Shown here one piece after another: positions 37,849 through 46,807 of a DNA stretch of 64,000 nt. The stretch comes from Verrucomicrobiales bacterium. GTDB taxonomy: Bacteria > Verrucomicrobiota > Verrucomicrobiia > Limisphaerales > UBA11320. Within the stretch, counting starts at the first letter, position 1; the number at the start of each line of letters is the position of its first letter. The notes beneath the pieces were generated by a model that was not told the origin of the DNA, did no database searches, and saw only the letters and a program-made list of their open reading frames with translations. The stretch covers positions 23,125-87,124 of the forward strand of contig JAEUHE010000149.1 of assembly GCA_016793885.1 (NCBI GenBank), read 5' to 3'. Made by a program: the position numbers and the translations under genes.

Positions 37849-39744
37849 ATGCAGACCTCATCCATCCCCTCAGAGCAGCTGAAGATCGTGATCGTCGGAC
37901 ACGTCGATCATGGGAAATCAACTTTCGTAGGACGACTCTTTAACGACACTGGATCACTCCCCGAAGGCAAACTGGAACAGCTCCAGAAGATTGCCGAACG
38001 CCGAGGCGTCCCGTTTGAATGGGCGAACCTGATGGACGCTCTCCAGTCTGAGCGAGATCAGAACATCACCATCGACACGGCACAGATCTGGTTTCAGACC
38101 CAGAGACGGCAATACGTCATCATCGACGCTCCGGGCCACAAGGAGTTCCTCAAGAACATGATCACGGGCGCAGCGAACGCCGAGGCGGCCCTGCTCTTGA
38201 TTGATGCCCATGAAGGAGTCCAGGAAAACTCGCGGCGGCACGGATACTTGCTCAATTTGCTCGGCATCCGCCAGATCGCGGTGCTCGTGAACAAGATGGA
38301 CCTGGAGAACTATTCGGAAGAAAAGTTCCGCTCCATCGAAGAAGAATACCGAGTCTGGCTTAAGAGCATCGGAGTCACCCCCAAGGTCTTCATCCCGATC
38401 GCAGCGAAAATGGGGGACAACATCGCTACTCGCAGCACGAACATGAGCTGGTGGCAGGGCCCCACCGTTCTGGAAGCTCTCGATCAGTTCAACGTCACCG
38501 ACCTCCCCGACCACCAACCCCTCCGCTTTCCGATTCAGGACGTCTATCGCTTTGATGATCGCCGGATCCTGGCCGGGCGCATCGAGGCCGGCCGGATCAA
38601 AGTGGGTGACAAGCTGGTTTTCGCGCCCAGCAATAAAACCAGCACGGTCAAAACGATCGAACGCTGGAACTCCCCCCAAAGCGACTCTGCCAGTGCCGGC
38701 GAATCCATCGGCGTTACCCTAACGGAGCAAGTCTTTGTGGAACGCGGTGCTGTCGCAGCCCTGGAGACTGATCCTCCCTACGAACTGACGCGCTTCAAGG
38801 CGCGGCTTTTTTGGCTTGGGAAGCAGCCCTTCCGTCCCGGAAAGACCTACAAGCTAAAACTGGCAACCCAGGAAGCGGAGTGCACGATCGAGTCCATCGA
38901 AACCATCATCGATGCCTCTACCCTAGGAACACTCGACCGTCCAAAGCACGATCGCTACATCGGTCGCCACGAGGTCGGGGAACTCACCCTTCGCACGAAG
39001 CGTCCAATCGCCTTCGACGCTCACGATGAGATCGTGGTCACCGGCCGCTTTGTGATCGTGGACGGTCTGGAAGTCTCGGGAGGTGGTATTGTCGTCAACG
39101 ACAACTATCCCCGTCGCACCTCGGATTCCCTGCACAAGAGCCACAACATCTTCTGGAGTCACGGCAAAATCACCACCGAGCAGCGCGTCGCGCGCAATGG
39201 ACATCGAGGTCGCGTGGTGTGGCTGACCGGCCTCTCCGGTTCCGGTAAATCCACCCTCGCCACCGAATTGGAGCGGGAGCTGTTCATCCAGGGCAAACAT
39301 GCCTACATCCTCGATGGCGACAACGTACGCCATGGCCTTTGCAAGGATCTGGGATTCTCGCCCGAGGACCGAACGGAAAATATTCGTCGAGTAGGTGAAG
39401 TCGCCAAGCTGATGGCCGATGCCGGCATCATCTGCATTACCGCCTTCATCTCCCCCTATCGCAGCGACCGCGATATCGTTCGGAACATCATGAAGCCGGG
39501 CGAGTTCGTAGAGATTCACGTGAATGCGCCGTTGGAGATCTGCGAACAGCGCGATCCTAAGGGCCTTTACGCCAAAGCTCGTGCTAACGAGATCAAGGAG
39601 TTCACCGGCATCTCAGCTCCGTACGAGGCCCCGTTGAAGCCCGAAATCGAGCTCTGCACCGACAAACTCAGCGTCGCCGAGTCCATCTCCAAGGTTCTCG
39701 AATACCTACATATGCAGGACGACGATGCCCCTGCAATGATCTAG
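37849..39744 (+). CDS. cysNC: Bifunctional sulfate adenylyltransferase subunit 1 / adenylylsulfate kinase
   Basis: A fusion of the GTPase subunit CysN with APS kinase CysC, 631 residues. The CysN part (about 1-425) has G1 GHVDHGKST, G3 DAPGHKEF and G4 NKMD. The CysC part (about 450-631) has the P-loop GLSGSGKSTLATEL and DGDNVRHGLCKDLGF. It supplies GTP-driven APS synthesis and then PAPS. The start at 37849 follows CysD closely; a long upstream extension in the same frame is out-of-frame reading of cysD. Probably the last gene of the cys operon. Confidence 0.96.
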   Translation: MQTSSIPSEQLKIVIVGHVDHGKSTFVGRLFNDTGSLPEGKLEQLQKIAERRGVPFEWANLMDALQSERDQNITIDTAQIWFQTQRRQYVIIDAPGHKEFLKNMITGAANAEAALLLIDAHEGVQENSRRHGYLLNLLGIRQIAVLVNKMDLENYSEEKFRSIEEEYRVWLKSIGVTPKVFIPIAAKMGDNIATRSTNMSWWQGPTVLEALDQFNVTDLPDHQPLRFPIQDVYRFDDRRILAGRIEAGRIKVGDKLVFAPSNKTSTVKTIERWNSPQSDSASAGESIGVTLTEQVFVERGAVAALETDPPYELTRFKARLFWLGKQPFRPGKTYKLKLATQEAECTIESIETIIDASTLGTLDRPKHDRYIGRHEVGELTLRTKRPIAFDAHDEIVVTGRFVIVDGLEVSGGGIVVNDNYPRRTSDSLHKSHNIFWSHGKITTEQRVARNGHRGRVVWLTGLSGSGKSTLATELERELFIQGKHAYILDGDNVRHGLCKDLGFSPEDRTENIRRVGEVAKLMADAGIICITAFISPYRSDRDIVRNIMKPGEFVEIHVNAPLEICEQRDPKGLYAKARANEIKEFTGISAPYEAPLKPEIELCTDKLSVAESISKVLEYLHMQDDDAPAMI

Positions 39745-39755
39745 AGCATCAAGGG

Positions 39756-39784
39756 TTGACTACGACTCAGGTTTTCGGTTAAAC
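39756..39784 (+). promoter_or_regulatory. Likely promoter of tRNA-Glu
   Basis: TTGACT at 39756-39761 is one base from the -35 consensus and is followed after 17 bp by TTAAAC (39779-39784), a weak -10. The predicted transcription start lies about 9 nt before the tRNA gene. It sits in the short gap after cysNC, where a separate promoter for the tRNA is expected. Confidence 0.5.
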
Positions 39785-39799
39785 AAAGAACTTGGCTGT

Positions 39800-39874
39800 G
39801 GCCCGTTCGTCTATCAGTTAGGACGCAGCCCTCTCAAGGCTGAGAGACGGGTGCGATTCCCGTACGGGCTACCA
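39800..39874 (+). tRNA. tRNA-Glu (anticodon CTC)
   Basis: A full cloverleaf can be folded by eye. The acceptor stem GGCCCGT pairs with ACGGGCT (first pair G-U), the anticodon stem CAGCC/GGCTG closes the loop CTCTCAA with anticodon CTC (Glu codon GAG), and the T stem is ACGGG/CCCGT. The D-arm region TTCGTCTATC resembles tRNA-Glu of other bacteria. The 3' CCA is encoded (39872-39874). The RelE-like gene begins 10 nt downstream. Confidence 0.93.
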
Positions 39875-39883
39875 ATCTTAGTC

Positions 39884-40267
39884 ATGCTGCCATTTCAGAT
39901 CATCTTCAACCCCACGAGTGCGGCAGAGCTGGCAAAAATGCCGCGAGAGCTGCAGTTGGAGATTCTTGGACAGTTCCGAGGGCTCCCTCAGGCGGCGATG
40001 ACCAGCGATTTGGAGAACCACGAGCGTTTCGGCAGGCTCGAAAGGGACGGCAAACTCCTCTACCGCTTCCGGATCGGAGATTACCGGGTCTATTTTGAGC
40101 GTCATGACCTTGGCATCGTGGTCCACCGGATCATGAACCGCAACACCCTGAAGGACTTCCTCTATCGCTCCAGCTTGCCTGTGCCGGAGGACTCGATGCT
40201 CCAGGAGAATCCGAAATTCTGGGAAACCATCGAGGCCGCGACTCGGGGCTCGAAGCCCGCTCGTTAG
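39884..40267 (+). CDS. RelE/ParE-like protein without visible antitoxin
   Basis: A 127-residue protein. The central part has the RelE/ParE barnase-like beta-sheet pattern: GKLLYRFRIGDYRVYFERHD then LGIVVHRIMNRNTLKDFLY (about 51-90). A preceding helical stretch (LAKMPRELQLEILGQFRGLP) matches the helical hairpin of the family. In classic pairs an antitoxin gene lies directly next to the toxin; here the neighbours are a tRNA and a peptidase gene, so no antitoxin is visible. The start is the ATG at 39884; an ATG-like frame further upstream would run into the tRNA. It may be a solitary or domesticated mRNA interferase-like protein. Confidence 0.72.
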   Translation: MLPFQIIFNPTSAAELAKMPRELQLEILGQFRGLPQAAMTSDLENHERFGRLERDGKLLYRFRIGDYRVYFERHDLGIVVHRIMNRNTLKDFLYRSSLPVPEDSMLQENPKFWETIEAATRGSKPAR

Positions 40268-40320
40268 CATCAAGCAAATTCCCATTGTTTTCCCGTCCGG
40301 TGCCGAGCATTCTCGCACCC

Positions 40321-42876
40321 ATGGCCAGAAGTCGTCGGATTACGAGCAAGGCGATCGCGTTGGGATGGGCATGGCTGGCGGTGACAGTCTCCGCATCCGC
40401 TGCCGACCTTACCCAAAGCCGGGACGTTTTTCAGCGAGGGGATTACCAGAAGGCAATCAGCCTGTGCCAAGAGGCTCTCAAGACCGACACCGGTGAGGAA
40501 GATTGGCCACTGCTCCTGACCGAATCGCTGCTCACCCTCGGCCAGTACTCCAATGCCCAAGCGATCATCACCCGAGCCCTGGAGCAGTTCCCCTTTAGTT
40601 TAAGGACCAAACTACTCGCCCGCGAAGTGAGTCTCTACAACGGGGACGGTACAAAAGCACGCGAGTATCTGGAAGAGATGGCTGGCTTGGCAAACCGCCG
40701 GCAGTGGGCTTACCGCGATGCCCAAAGCTTGGTCGCCCTGGGAAAGGCCGCCCTCCTCATGGGAGTCGATCCCAAGAAAGTCCTCGAAAACACCTTCGAC
40801 CGTGCCAAGAAAGCGGATCCCAATCTCCGCGATGCTCATGCCGCTTCCGTTCAGGTGGCTCTCGACAAGAGCGACTTCGATCTGGCCGCCAAACTCGCCA
40901 CCGAGGCCTTAAAGAAGTTTCCTAAAGACCCGGACTTCCACTACGCCCGCGCCCAGGCGCTGGCGGGCAGCGATCGCAAAGCGATGCTGGAGTCCCTCAG
41001 TTCCGCCTTGGAGATCAACGAGAATCATGTTCCCAGCTATCTGTTGATCGCCGACCATATGATCGATGCCGAGGAGTACGAGGAGGCTGAGTCAAAGATA
41101 AGCCGAGCTCTGGAGGTCAACCCGCATCATCCCTTGGCTTGGGCCTACCGCGCCGTCATGGCACATCTCAAGAACGAGCTGGCTCAAGAGGCGGATCATC
41201 GGAAAAAGGCTCTAGCTCACTATACTAACAATCCCGCCGTTGACTATCTCATCGGCCGAAAACTCTCCCAGAAGTATCGCTTCACCGAGGGTGCCGCCTA
41301 TCAACGGCGGGCTCTGGCCTTCGATCCGGAGTTTACCTCGGCCAAAAGTCAGCTGGCCCAGGACCTTCTCAGGCTAGGGGAGGATCAGGAAGGCTGGACG
41401 CTTGCCGAGCAAGTTCACCAAGAGGATGGCTACGATGTCGTCGCTTACAATTTAGCGAACCTCAAGGACACCATGAACCAGTTCGCCACGCTCACCAACC
41501 AGTTCTTTACCGTGCGGATGGGAGCCTCAGAGGCCCCGATCTACGGCGATCGGGTCATGGCCTTGCTGACTCGCGCCCACACAAACCTGAGCCAAAAGTA
41601 TGGCATCGAACTCCAAACGCCCACCTTCGTGGAAATTTTTCCTGATCAGAAGGATTTCGCCGTTCGCACCTTTGGCATGCCCGGAGGAGCCGGTTACTTG
41701 GGTGTGTGCTTCGGACGAGTGATCACGGCCAACAGTCCCGCCACCCAAGCCGGTCGTGCGGCGAGTTGGGAATCCGTGCTCTGGCACGAGTTCGCCCATG
41801 TGGTCACTCTCCAGATGACCAAGAACAAGATGCCACGCTGGCTGAGCGAGGGGATTTCGGTGTACGAGGAGCAGCAGAGCAACCCTGCCTGGGGCCAAGC
41901 CATGACCCCGCGCTACCGAGAGATGATCCTGGGGGACGACCTTGTGAAAATCGGAGAGCTGAGTGGGGCATTTCTGGCTCCACCCTCCGGCGAACACCTG
42001 ATGTTCGCCTACTACCAGTCCTCACTGGTGGTTCGCTACCTCGTTGAAAACTTCGGGTTCGAGAGCTTGCTCAAGATCCTCCGCGATCTGAAATTGGGAG
42101 TGCCCATCAACGATGCCATTGCCAGGCACACGACGGCACTGGACAAACTGGAGACCAATTTCGCGACGTTTGCCCGAAAATTGGCGACCGAGCTCGCGCC
42201 GGGCCTGGAATGGGAAAAGCCCGAGGCTGAAGACCTGGTTTCCAAGGACGGAGAGCCCGCCGAATGGCTCCGTAAGAATCCGAAGAACTACTACGCCCTG
42301 CTGCATTCAGCCCGTGCCGATCTCAAGAACAAGCAGTGGAAGAAGGCTCAGGAACCGCTACGCAAGCTCATAGAGCTGTTCCCCATCCAGACCGAGCCCG
42401 GCAATGCCTATCAGCTCCTGGCCCAAGCGCACCGAGCGCTCAAAGAAACAGCTGAGGAAAAGGAGGTTCTGACGGCCTGGTCCAAGATCGATGCCCACGC
42501 TGCGGATGCCTATTTGCGACTGATGGAGCTGGCGGAGAAGGACCGTAACTGGTCGGTCGTGTTTGACAATGTCCGTCGCTACCTGGCAGTTAACCCCCTT
42601 TCCCACCAAGCCTATGCCTACTGGGGCCGCGCCGCCGAGGCAACTCTCCAGCCGGCGATCGCCGTCCAGGCTTATCAGACTTTGCTGCGGTTGGATCCTC
42701 CCGATCCCGCAGGCACGCATTTCCGACTGGCCAAGCTTTTCCACGATCAGGGGAGTGTGGCAGCAAAACGCCACCTACTTCAGGCGCTGGAGGAGGCCCC
42801 CCGATTTCGTGAGGCGCATGAGCTGCTCCTAAAGCTCAATGCGCGCTCCGAGAATCCACCACCCGCTAAGCCTTGA
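40321..42876 (+). CDS. TPR protein with MA-clan (gluzincin) metallopeptidase domain
   Basis: An 851-residue exported protein. The ATG at 40321 gives a signal-like segment (ITSKAIALGWAWLAVTVSASA, about 6-26). TPR repeats cover about 30-370 and about 680-840. Between them lies a peptidase MA-like domain with the zinc motif HEFAH at 489-493 and a downstream glutamate in WLSEGISVYEEQQ, as in gluzincins. It probably acts in the periplasm or on the cell surface. Its stop overlaps the start of a DUF4159 gene by 1 nt (TGATG), so the two are coupled. The substrate is unknown. Confidence 0.82.
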   Translation: MARSRRITSKAIALGWAWLAVTVSASAADLTQSRDVFQRGDYQKAISLCQEALKTDTGEEDWPLLLTESLLTLGQYSNAQAIITRALEQFPFSLRTKLLAREVSLYNGDGTKAREYLEEMAGLANRRQWAYRDAQSLVALGKAALLMGVDPKKVLENTFDRAKKADPNLRDAHAASVQVALDKSDFDLAAKLATEALKKFPKDPDFHYARAQALAGSDRKAMLESLSSALEINENHVPSYLLIADHMIDAEEYEEAESKISRALEVNPHHPLAWAYRAVMAHLKNELAQEADHRKKALAHYTNNPAVDYLIGRKLSQKYRFTEGAAYQRRALAFDPEFTSAKSQLAQDLLRLGEDQEGWTLAEQVHQEDGYDVVAYNLANLKDTMNQFATLTNQFFTVRMGASEAPIYGDRVMALLTRAHTNLSQKYGIELQTPTFVEIFPDQKDFAVRTFGMPGGAGYLGVCFGRVITANSPATQAGRAASWESVLWHEFAHVVTLQMTKNKMPRWLSEGISVYEEQQSNPAWGQAMTPRYREMILGDDLVKIGELSGAFLAPPSGEHLMFAYYQSSLVVRYLVENFGFESLLKILRDLKLGVPINDAIARHTTALDKLETNFATFARKLATELAPGLEWEKPEAEDLVSKDGEPAEWLRKNPKNYYALLHSARADLKNKQWKKAQEPLRKLIELFPIQTEPGNAYQLLAQAHRALKETAEEKEVLTAWSKIDAHAADAYLRLMELAEKDRNWSVVFDNVRRYLAVNPLSHQAYAYWGRAAEATLQPAIAVQAYQTLLRLDPPDPAGTHFRLAKLFHDQGSVAAKRHLLQALEEAPRFREAHELLLKLNARSENPPPAKP

Positions 42877-43748
42877 TGGATGAAGATCATAAAAGCCGGG
42901 TCCAGCACCCTGACTACGACTCCCGTTATGCGGTGGCGTTGATCGCCGCGCTGCTGGGATTCTTGCTCACCAGCCTCGGATCCGGGTCCGTTGAGGCATC
43001 CGAGCGACCGGACCGCAAAGGAACTCCAGACTGGGATCTTCCGCTTGGGTTCGAGTCCGATGTTTTCCTCTTCCGCCGAATCAAGTACCGTTCCGCTCGA
43101 TCCTACGGACCCTGGGGCTATGACAAATGGGCCATCGATTATCCGGATGCGGAGATCAACATGTCTTACCGCATGCAACAGCTCACTTCGATCCGAACAC
43201 ATCCCGACGGCGATCTGATTACACTGCGTGACCCCCTCCTCTTTGACAGTCCGTTTATCTATGTTGCAGAGCCGGGTGACCTGGTGCTGGAGGACGATGA
43301 GGTCGACCAGTTGCGCAACTACTTGACCAATGGAGGTTTTCTTCTGGCTGATGACTTCTGGGGAGATCGTGAATGGTATAATTTTGAGGAACAGCTCCGA
43401 CGCGTGTTTCCCGATCGGAAGATCGTCGATCTCCCGCTGGACCACCAGGTTTTTAACTGCGTGTTTCGTCTGAATGCCTTTCCTCAAGTGCCCAATGTGC
43501 GAACCGGGCATTACAGCCAGTGGACTGGGATCACGTGGGAGGAAGACAAAATGCCGGGGGCCAAGGATCCCCACTACCGCGCGATCTTTGACGAGCTTGG
43601 GAGGATGATGGTGATGATCTGCCACAATACGGACAACGGAGATGGTTGGGAGCAAGAGGGAGCAAGCGAATACTTTTTCAAAGAGTTTTCAGAAAAACAG
43701 TCTTACCCCTTGGGCATCAACATACTCTTCTACGCCCTGACTCATTGA
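42876..43748 (+). CDS. DUF4159 domain protein
   Basis: A 290-residue protein starting at the ATG 42876, which shares its first base with the stop of the preceding peptidase gene. One N-terminal membrane segment or signal (about 18-38, ALIAALLGFLLTSLGSGSVE) is followed by a DUF4159 domain (about 60-290): FLFRRIKYRSARSYGPWGY, LLFDSPFIYVAEPG, LRNYLTNGGFLLADDFWG and YPLGINILFYALTH. DUF4159 has a glutamine-amidotransferase-like fold and occurs often in gliding or aerotolerance (BatA/MoxR) neighbourhoods of Bacteroidota and PVC bacteria; no such genes are seen here. Function is unproven. Confidence 0.85.
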   Translation: MDEDHKSRVQHPDYDSRYAVALIAALLGFLLTSLGSGSVEASERPDRKGTPDWDLPLGFESDVFLFRRIKYRSARSYGPWGYDKWAIDYPDAEINMSYRMQQLTSIRTHPDGDLITLRDPLLFDSPFIYVAEPGDLVLEDDEVDQLRNYLTNGGFLLADDFWGDREWYNFEEQLRRVFPDRKIVDLPLDHQVFNCVFRLNAFPQVPNVRTGHYSQWTGITWEEDKMPGAKDPHYRAIFDELGRMMVMICHNTDNGDGWEQEGASEYFFKEFSEKQSYPLGINILFYALTH

Positions 43749-43842
43749 CCGACTACTGTCAGAGCTCTCGGGTTCCCTCTCCCTGACATACCCAGCCAGG
43801 CATCCGCTGCCGCCCGAAGTATCCCTCTAATGCCATCCCAGC

Positions 43843-43869
43843 TAAAGGCCCCAACGTAACTTCCGATGT
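43843..43869 (+). promoter_or_regulatory. Candidate sigma-28-like promoter upstream of the chemosensory operon
   Basis: TAAAGGCC (43843-43850) and TCCGATGT (43862-43869) are separated by 11 nt, close to the sigma-28 pattern TAAAGTTT-N11-GCCGATAA. An inverted repeat GTAAC-N7-GTTAC (about 43856-43872) overlaps the -10 part and could be an operator. The receptor-like gene starts 162 nt downstream, giving a leader of about 155 nt. No flagellar or fliA gene is in the window, so sigma-28 control is speculative. Confidence 0.3.
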
Positions 43870-44030
43870 TACTTCTGTGTGGGTGACCCTTTTGGAATGA
43901 AGCTTGGGTTAGGAAATAGTCAGCTCGAAGAGACGACCTGCTCATCACAAAGGCGATTCGAACGTCCCGTTGCTCGGGACAGAGACGGGCCGAGTCGCAT
44001 TAAGCCAATCCGGTCGACGCGCGAAGATTC

Positions 44031-46193
44031 ATGAATAAGCCACCAGGAGAAGGAAGGCCGAGGGAATCAAACCCGAAGCTGAACGACCGGAGTGCACGAC
44101 TGATCAACGGAGTCCGTCAGGCTGTGGGACAATTGGGAAGGTGGGCACTTGCTCTATTCAGGTCTCGACGCAAAGGCCACAAGCAAACCTCGAAATCCCT
44201 GCACACCCCGGAGCTTGTTGAGTTATTCGTTCAGCTAGGACAGCAACGGGATAAGCTTAAGACCGTCGGCCAACACATCGAGGCTCAGTTCCTCGAGATC
44301 TTTTCTGATCTGGAACGACTACCAAACGAGAGTGATTTGCTCGTCGCTCACTCCGAGAAAATGGTAAAATTAGCCTCAGGGAATGAGCAGGGGGAACCCA
44401 CGTTGGAAAAAACCTTGAGCATACTGAGAGCCCCGCTCGACTACGTAGACAACTACCAGAGAACCACATCCGAGCTGCTCGACGTGCTTCGCAAGCGCAC
44501 CGAGCAGATTCAACGAATGTTGTTGAGCGAGGAGGAGCTCCAGAGGACGGTGGCACCGCTCAAGTTTATTAGGACCATGTACCGGGTGGAGTCCGCAACC
44601 CTGGGCAATGAGGTGCAGAGCATGTTCCTTGCGCTGACGGAGGAGATTCAGACACTGCAGCAACAAGTCAACCAAACCTTTGCTGCTAAATTTGACATTC
44701 TGAGAGCGAACCAACGAAGTATGGACGCCCTGATCAGGCGATTGAATCAGCAGACGAACGAGCAGGGGGCGCTGATGAAACAGAAACGATCTTACATCTC
44801 GAAAGCAGTGCAGGATTTGAACCAGGATCTCGAAATCAATCGTAAAAAGGATATCAAGCTCACCCAAGTGACCAATCGCATCTCCTCTGAGGTGGTGAAG
44901 TTGGTGTTCAGCCTTCAGGCACAGGACGTCGTCGCGCAGAAGATTGCCCACGTTCTCTCGGCACTAGATGGTATGGAAAGACAGGCCAACTCAGACCTGC
45001 GGTCCGATGAACCGGACAAACAAAACGCATCAATCCTTTATCTCTATCAGGCGGCAGGCGTCGAGGCCGCACAACTTAAGGCGGTTGCGGAAAACCTTCG
45101 GCAAACCGACACAGCGTTGTGTGGTTCCCTCGATGTCATACTCGGCCAAGTTAAGGCTTTGGATTTGGATTGCGTGTCGCTCACCGAGTTCGATCAGGTC
45201 ACTGTTGGGGCATCGGGCCTCGTACAGACGCTGCTCGACAGTCTCTCCGAGGTGCAGAGTATGGTAGAAGGAGCTGTCGCAAGCGCCAAGGATGCATTCG
45301 ATGCCATTCGCCCTATGGGAGGCCAGGCCAGCAACGTCACCGCGGTCATGCGCGACCTCTCGGCTCGCATCAAACTCATCGCGTTGAACGCACAAGTGCA
45401 GGCAGCCCACATCAAGTCAGGAACCGGGTTGGAGGTTTTGGCAGCTCAGACAGCTGACATAGCCAACGTGATCGGAAATATCAGCAGTGGGATCGCCGAA
45501 GAATTGGACGCCTTCACCAAACACCTCGATCAGCTAGTGGAAACCTTCGGTAACCTGTACGAGACTGGGACGGCCGGGCATCAGCAATGGTTGGTGGAGT
45601 TCCGCGCTCAAGAGAAGGAACTCCACACGTATCGTGATGAGGCTCTCTCCGAGCTCACCCATATCGGCTCAGCTTCAGATCGGCTGCGAAAGCTAGCCCA
45701 CAACATGCGTTCGAGGGTCCAGCTCAAGGAGCTGGCCGATGATCGAGTCGAGCTCCCCTCGACGACCCTCCTCACCTTACAAGAGATGATGACCCCATGG
45801 GTTAAGGATATCCCTGAGCACGAAACCAAGATGGCATACACCCGGTCCTACACCATGGAATCGGAGCGCCTCATTCATGAAAACGTCCTCACTGGCAAAA
45901 GCGACACACTTGCAGGCGCAACGGACGCATCCCAGCTCGGGGCCGATCGTATGAAGCTCGTCGGAGCAGCGGAGAACAGCGGGGACTTGGTGCTCTTTGA
46001 CGATTTTTCCTCGCCAAGCGCCAGCGATGCAGCTGCCTCACCATCGCCCAACGAAACTTCGCCCACGGAACAAACGTCTTCTCCCGATGCCGGCCTCGCG
46101 GCTGGAGTCAACGCGTCGACCTCAAGCGCGCCCTCCACCGAACGCTCCACCACTCCCGCCACCAAGCTCGCCGACAACATAGAGTTGTTTTAA
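44031..46193 (+). CDS. Soluble coiled-coil protein related to chemoreceptor signalling domains
   Basis: A 720-residue protein with no membrane helix; the N-terminus is basic (RSRRKGHKQ). Residues ~60-320 are long helices rich in Glu, Gln and Leu. Residues ~425-520 resemble an MCP hairpin, but the conserved tip is degenerate: SARIKLIALNAQVQAAHIKS replaces the usual [18 protein letters not shown], so CheA contact may be altered. The last ~80 residues are disordered and end in DNIELF, a hydrophobic-acidic tail reminiscent of the C-terminal docking pentapeptide of receptors. It is the first gene of the chemosensory cluster, so it may scaffold or adapt the array. Function not established. Confidence 0.7.
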   Translation: MNKPPGEGRPRESNPKLNDRSARLINGVRQAVGQLGRWALALFRSRRKGHKQTSKSLHTPELVELFVQLGQQRDKLKTVGQHIEAQFLEIFSDLERLPNESDLLVAHSEKMVKLASGNEQGEPTLEKTLSILRAPLDYVDNYQRTTSELLDVLRKRTEQIQRMLLSEEELQRTVAPLKFIRTMYRVESATLGNEVQSMFLALTEEIQTLQQQVNQTFAAKFDILRANQRSMDALIRRLNQQTNEQGALMKQKRSYISKAVQDLNQDLEINRKKDIKLTQVTNRISSEVVKLVFSLQAQDVVAQKIAHVLSALDGMERQANSDLRSDEPDKQNASILYLYQAAGVEAAQLKAVAENLRQTDTALCGSLDVILGQVKALDLDCVSLTEFDQVTVGASGLVQTLLDSLSEVQSMVEGAVASAKDAFDAIRPMGGQASNVTAVMRDLSARIKLIALNAQVQAAHIKSGTGLEVLAAQTADIANVIGNISSGIAEELDAFTKHLDQLVETFGNLYETGTAGHQQWLVEFRAQEKELHTYRDEALSELTHIGSASDRLRKLAHNMRSRVQLKELADDRVELPSTTLLTLQEMMTPWVKDIPEHETKMAYTRSYTMESERLIHENVLTGKSDTLAGATDASQLGADRMKLVGAAENSGDLVLFDDFSSPSASDAAASPSPNETSPTEQTSSPDAGLAAGVNASTSSAPSTERSTTPATKLADNIELF

Positions 46194-46391
46194 TCCTTGG
46201 CGAATCTCGGCGTATAAAAAGTTTTTCTAAAGCCTCCGTCGGTCACGCCGATTCATCATTGTAGAAGGAAACGGTAACGAAGGCGTCTGGGTGGAACGAG
46301 ACCTCAATTCGCTAACGGTTTTCTAAGTTCTAGAGCAGTTCGCTGTTCGAACGAGTAGGCAAACCGCAACTGCTGACAGCTCTCAAGCATT

Positions 46392-46760
46392 ATGGGTAAA
46401 ACGATCATCACGGTGGACGATGCCTCAACGATGAGGAAAATGATCAGCTTCACGCTGAAGGCGGCCGGTCACGAGATTCTCGAAGCGGGGGATGGGATCG
46501 AGGCACTCGGAGCGCTCAAAGGTCGCACCGTGGATCTGGTGATCACAGACGTGAATATGCCCAACATGGACGGCATCACGCTCACTCGAAACCTCCGCTC
46601 CCTCCCACAGTTTCAGAAGACACCCATCATTCTTCTAACGACGGAATCCTCGCCCGAGAAGAAGGCCGAGGGCAGAGCCGCTGGCGCAACCGGTTGGATC
46701 GTAAAACCATTCCAGCAAGAACAACTCCTTGCGGTCGTCTCCAAGGTTCTCGGCGCATGA
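46392..46760 (+). CDS. Single-domain response regulator, CheY-like
   Basis: A 122-residue receiver domain alone. The acidic pair is D9/D10, the phospho-acceptor is D53 in VITDVNMPNMDG, and T and K of the active site appear as LLTTES and VKPF. It lies between the receptor-like gene and cheA, so CheA is the likely kinase. A second CheY-like gene is found downstream at 54224; which one drives output, and which acts as a phosphate sink, cannot be told from sequence. Confidence 0.92.
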   Translation: MGKTIITVDDASTMRKMISFTLKAAGHEILEAGDGIEALGALKGRTVDLVITDVNMPNMDGITLTRNLRSLPQFQKTPIILLTTESSPEKKAEGRAAGATGWIVKPFQQEQLLAVVSKVLGA

Positions 46761-46807
46761 TCGCGATCCCCACTCCATTCATTGCCCCTTAAAACTCTAA
46801 TAACGCC

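Noticed and set aside
46203..46256. Hairpin upstream of the first cheY gene
   Set aside because: The arms (GAATCTCGGCG and CGCCGATTC) need a 2-nt bulge and a loop of more than 30 nt; too weak to call a regulatory element.
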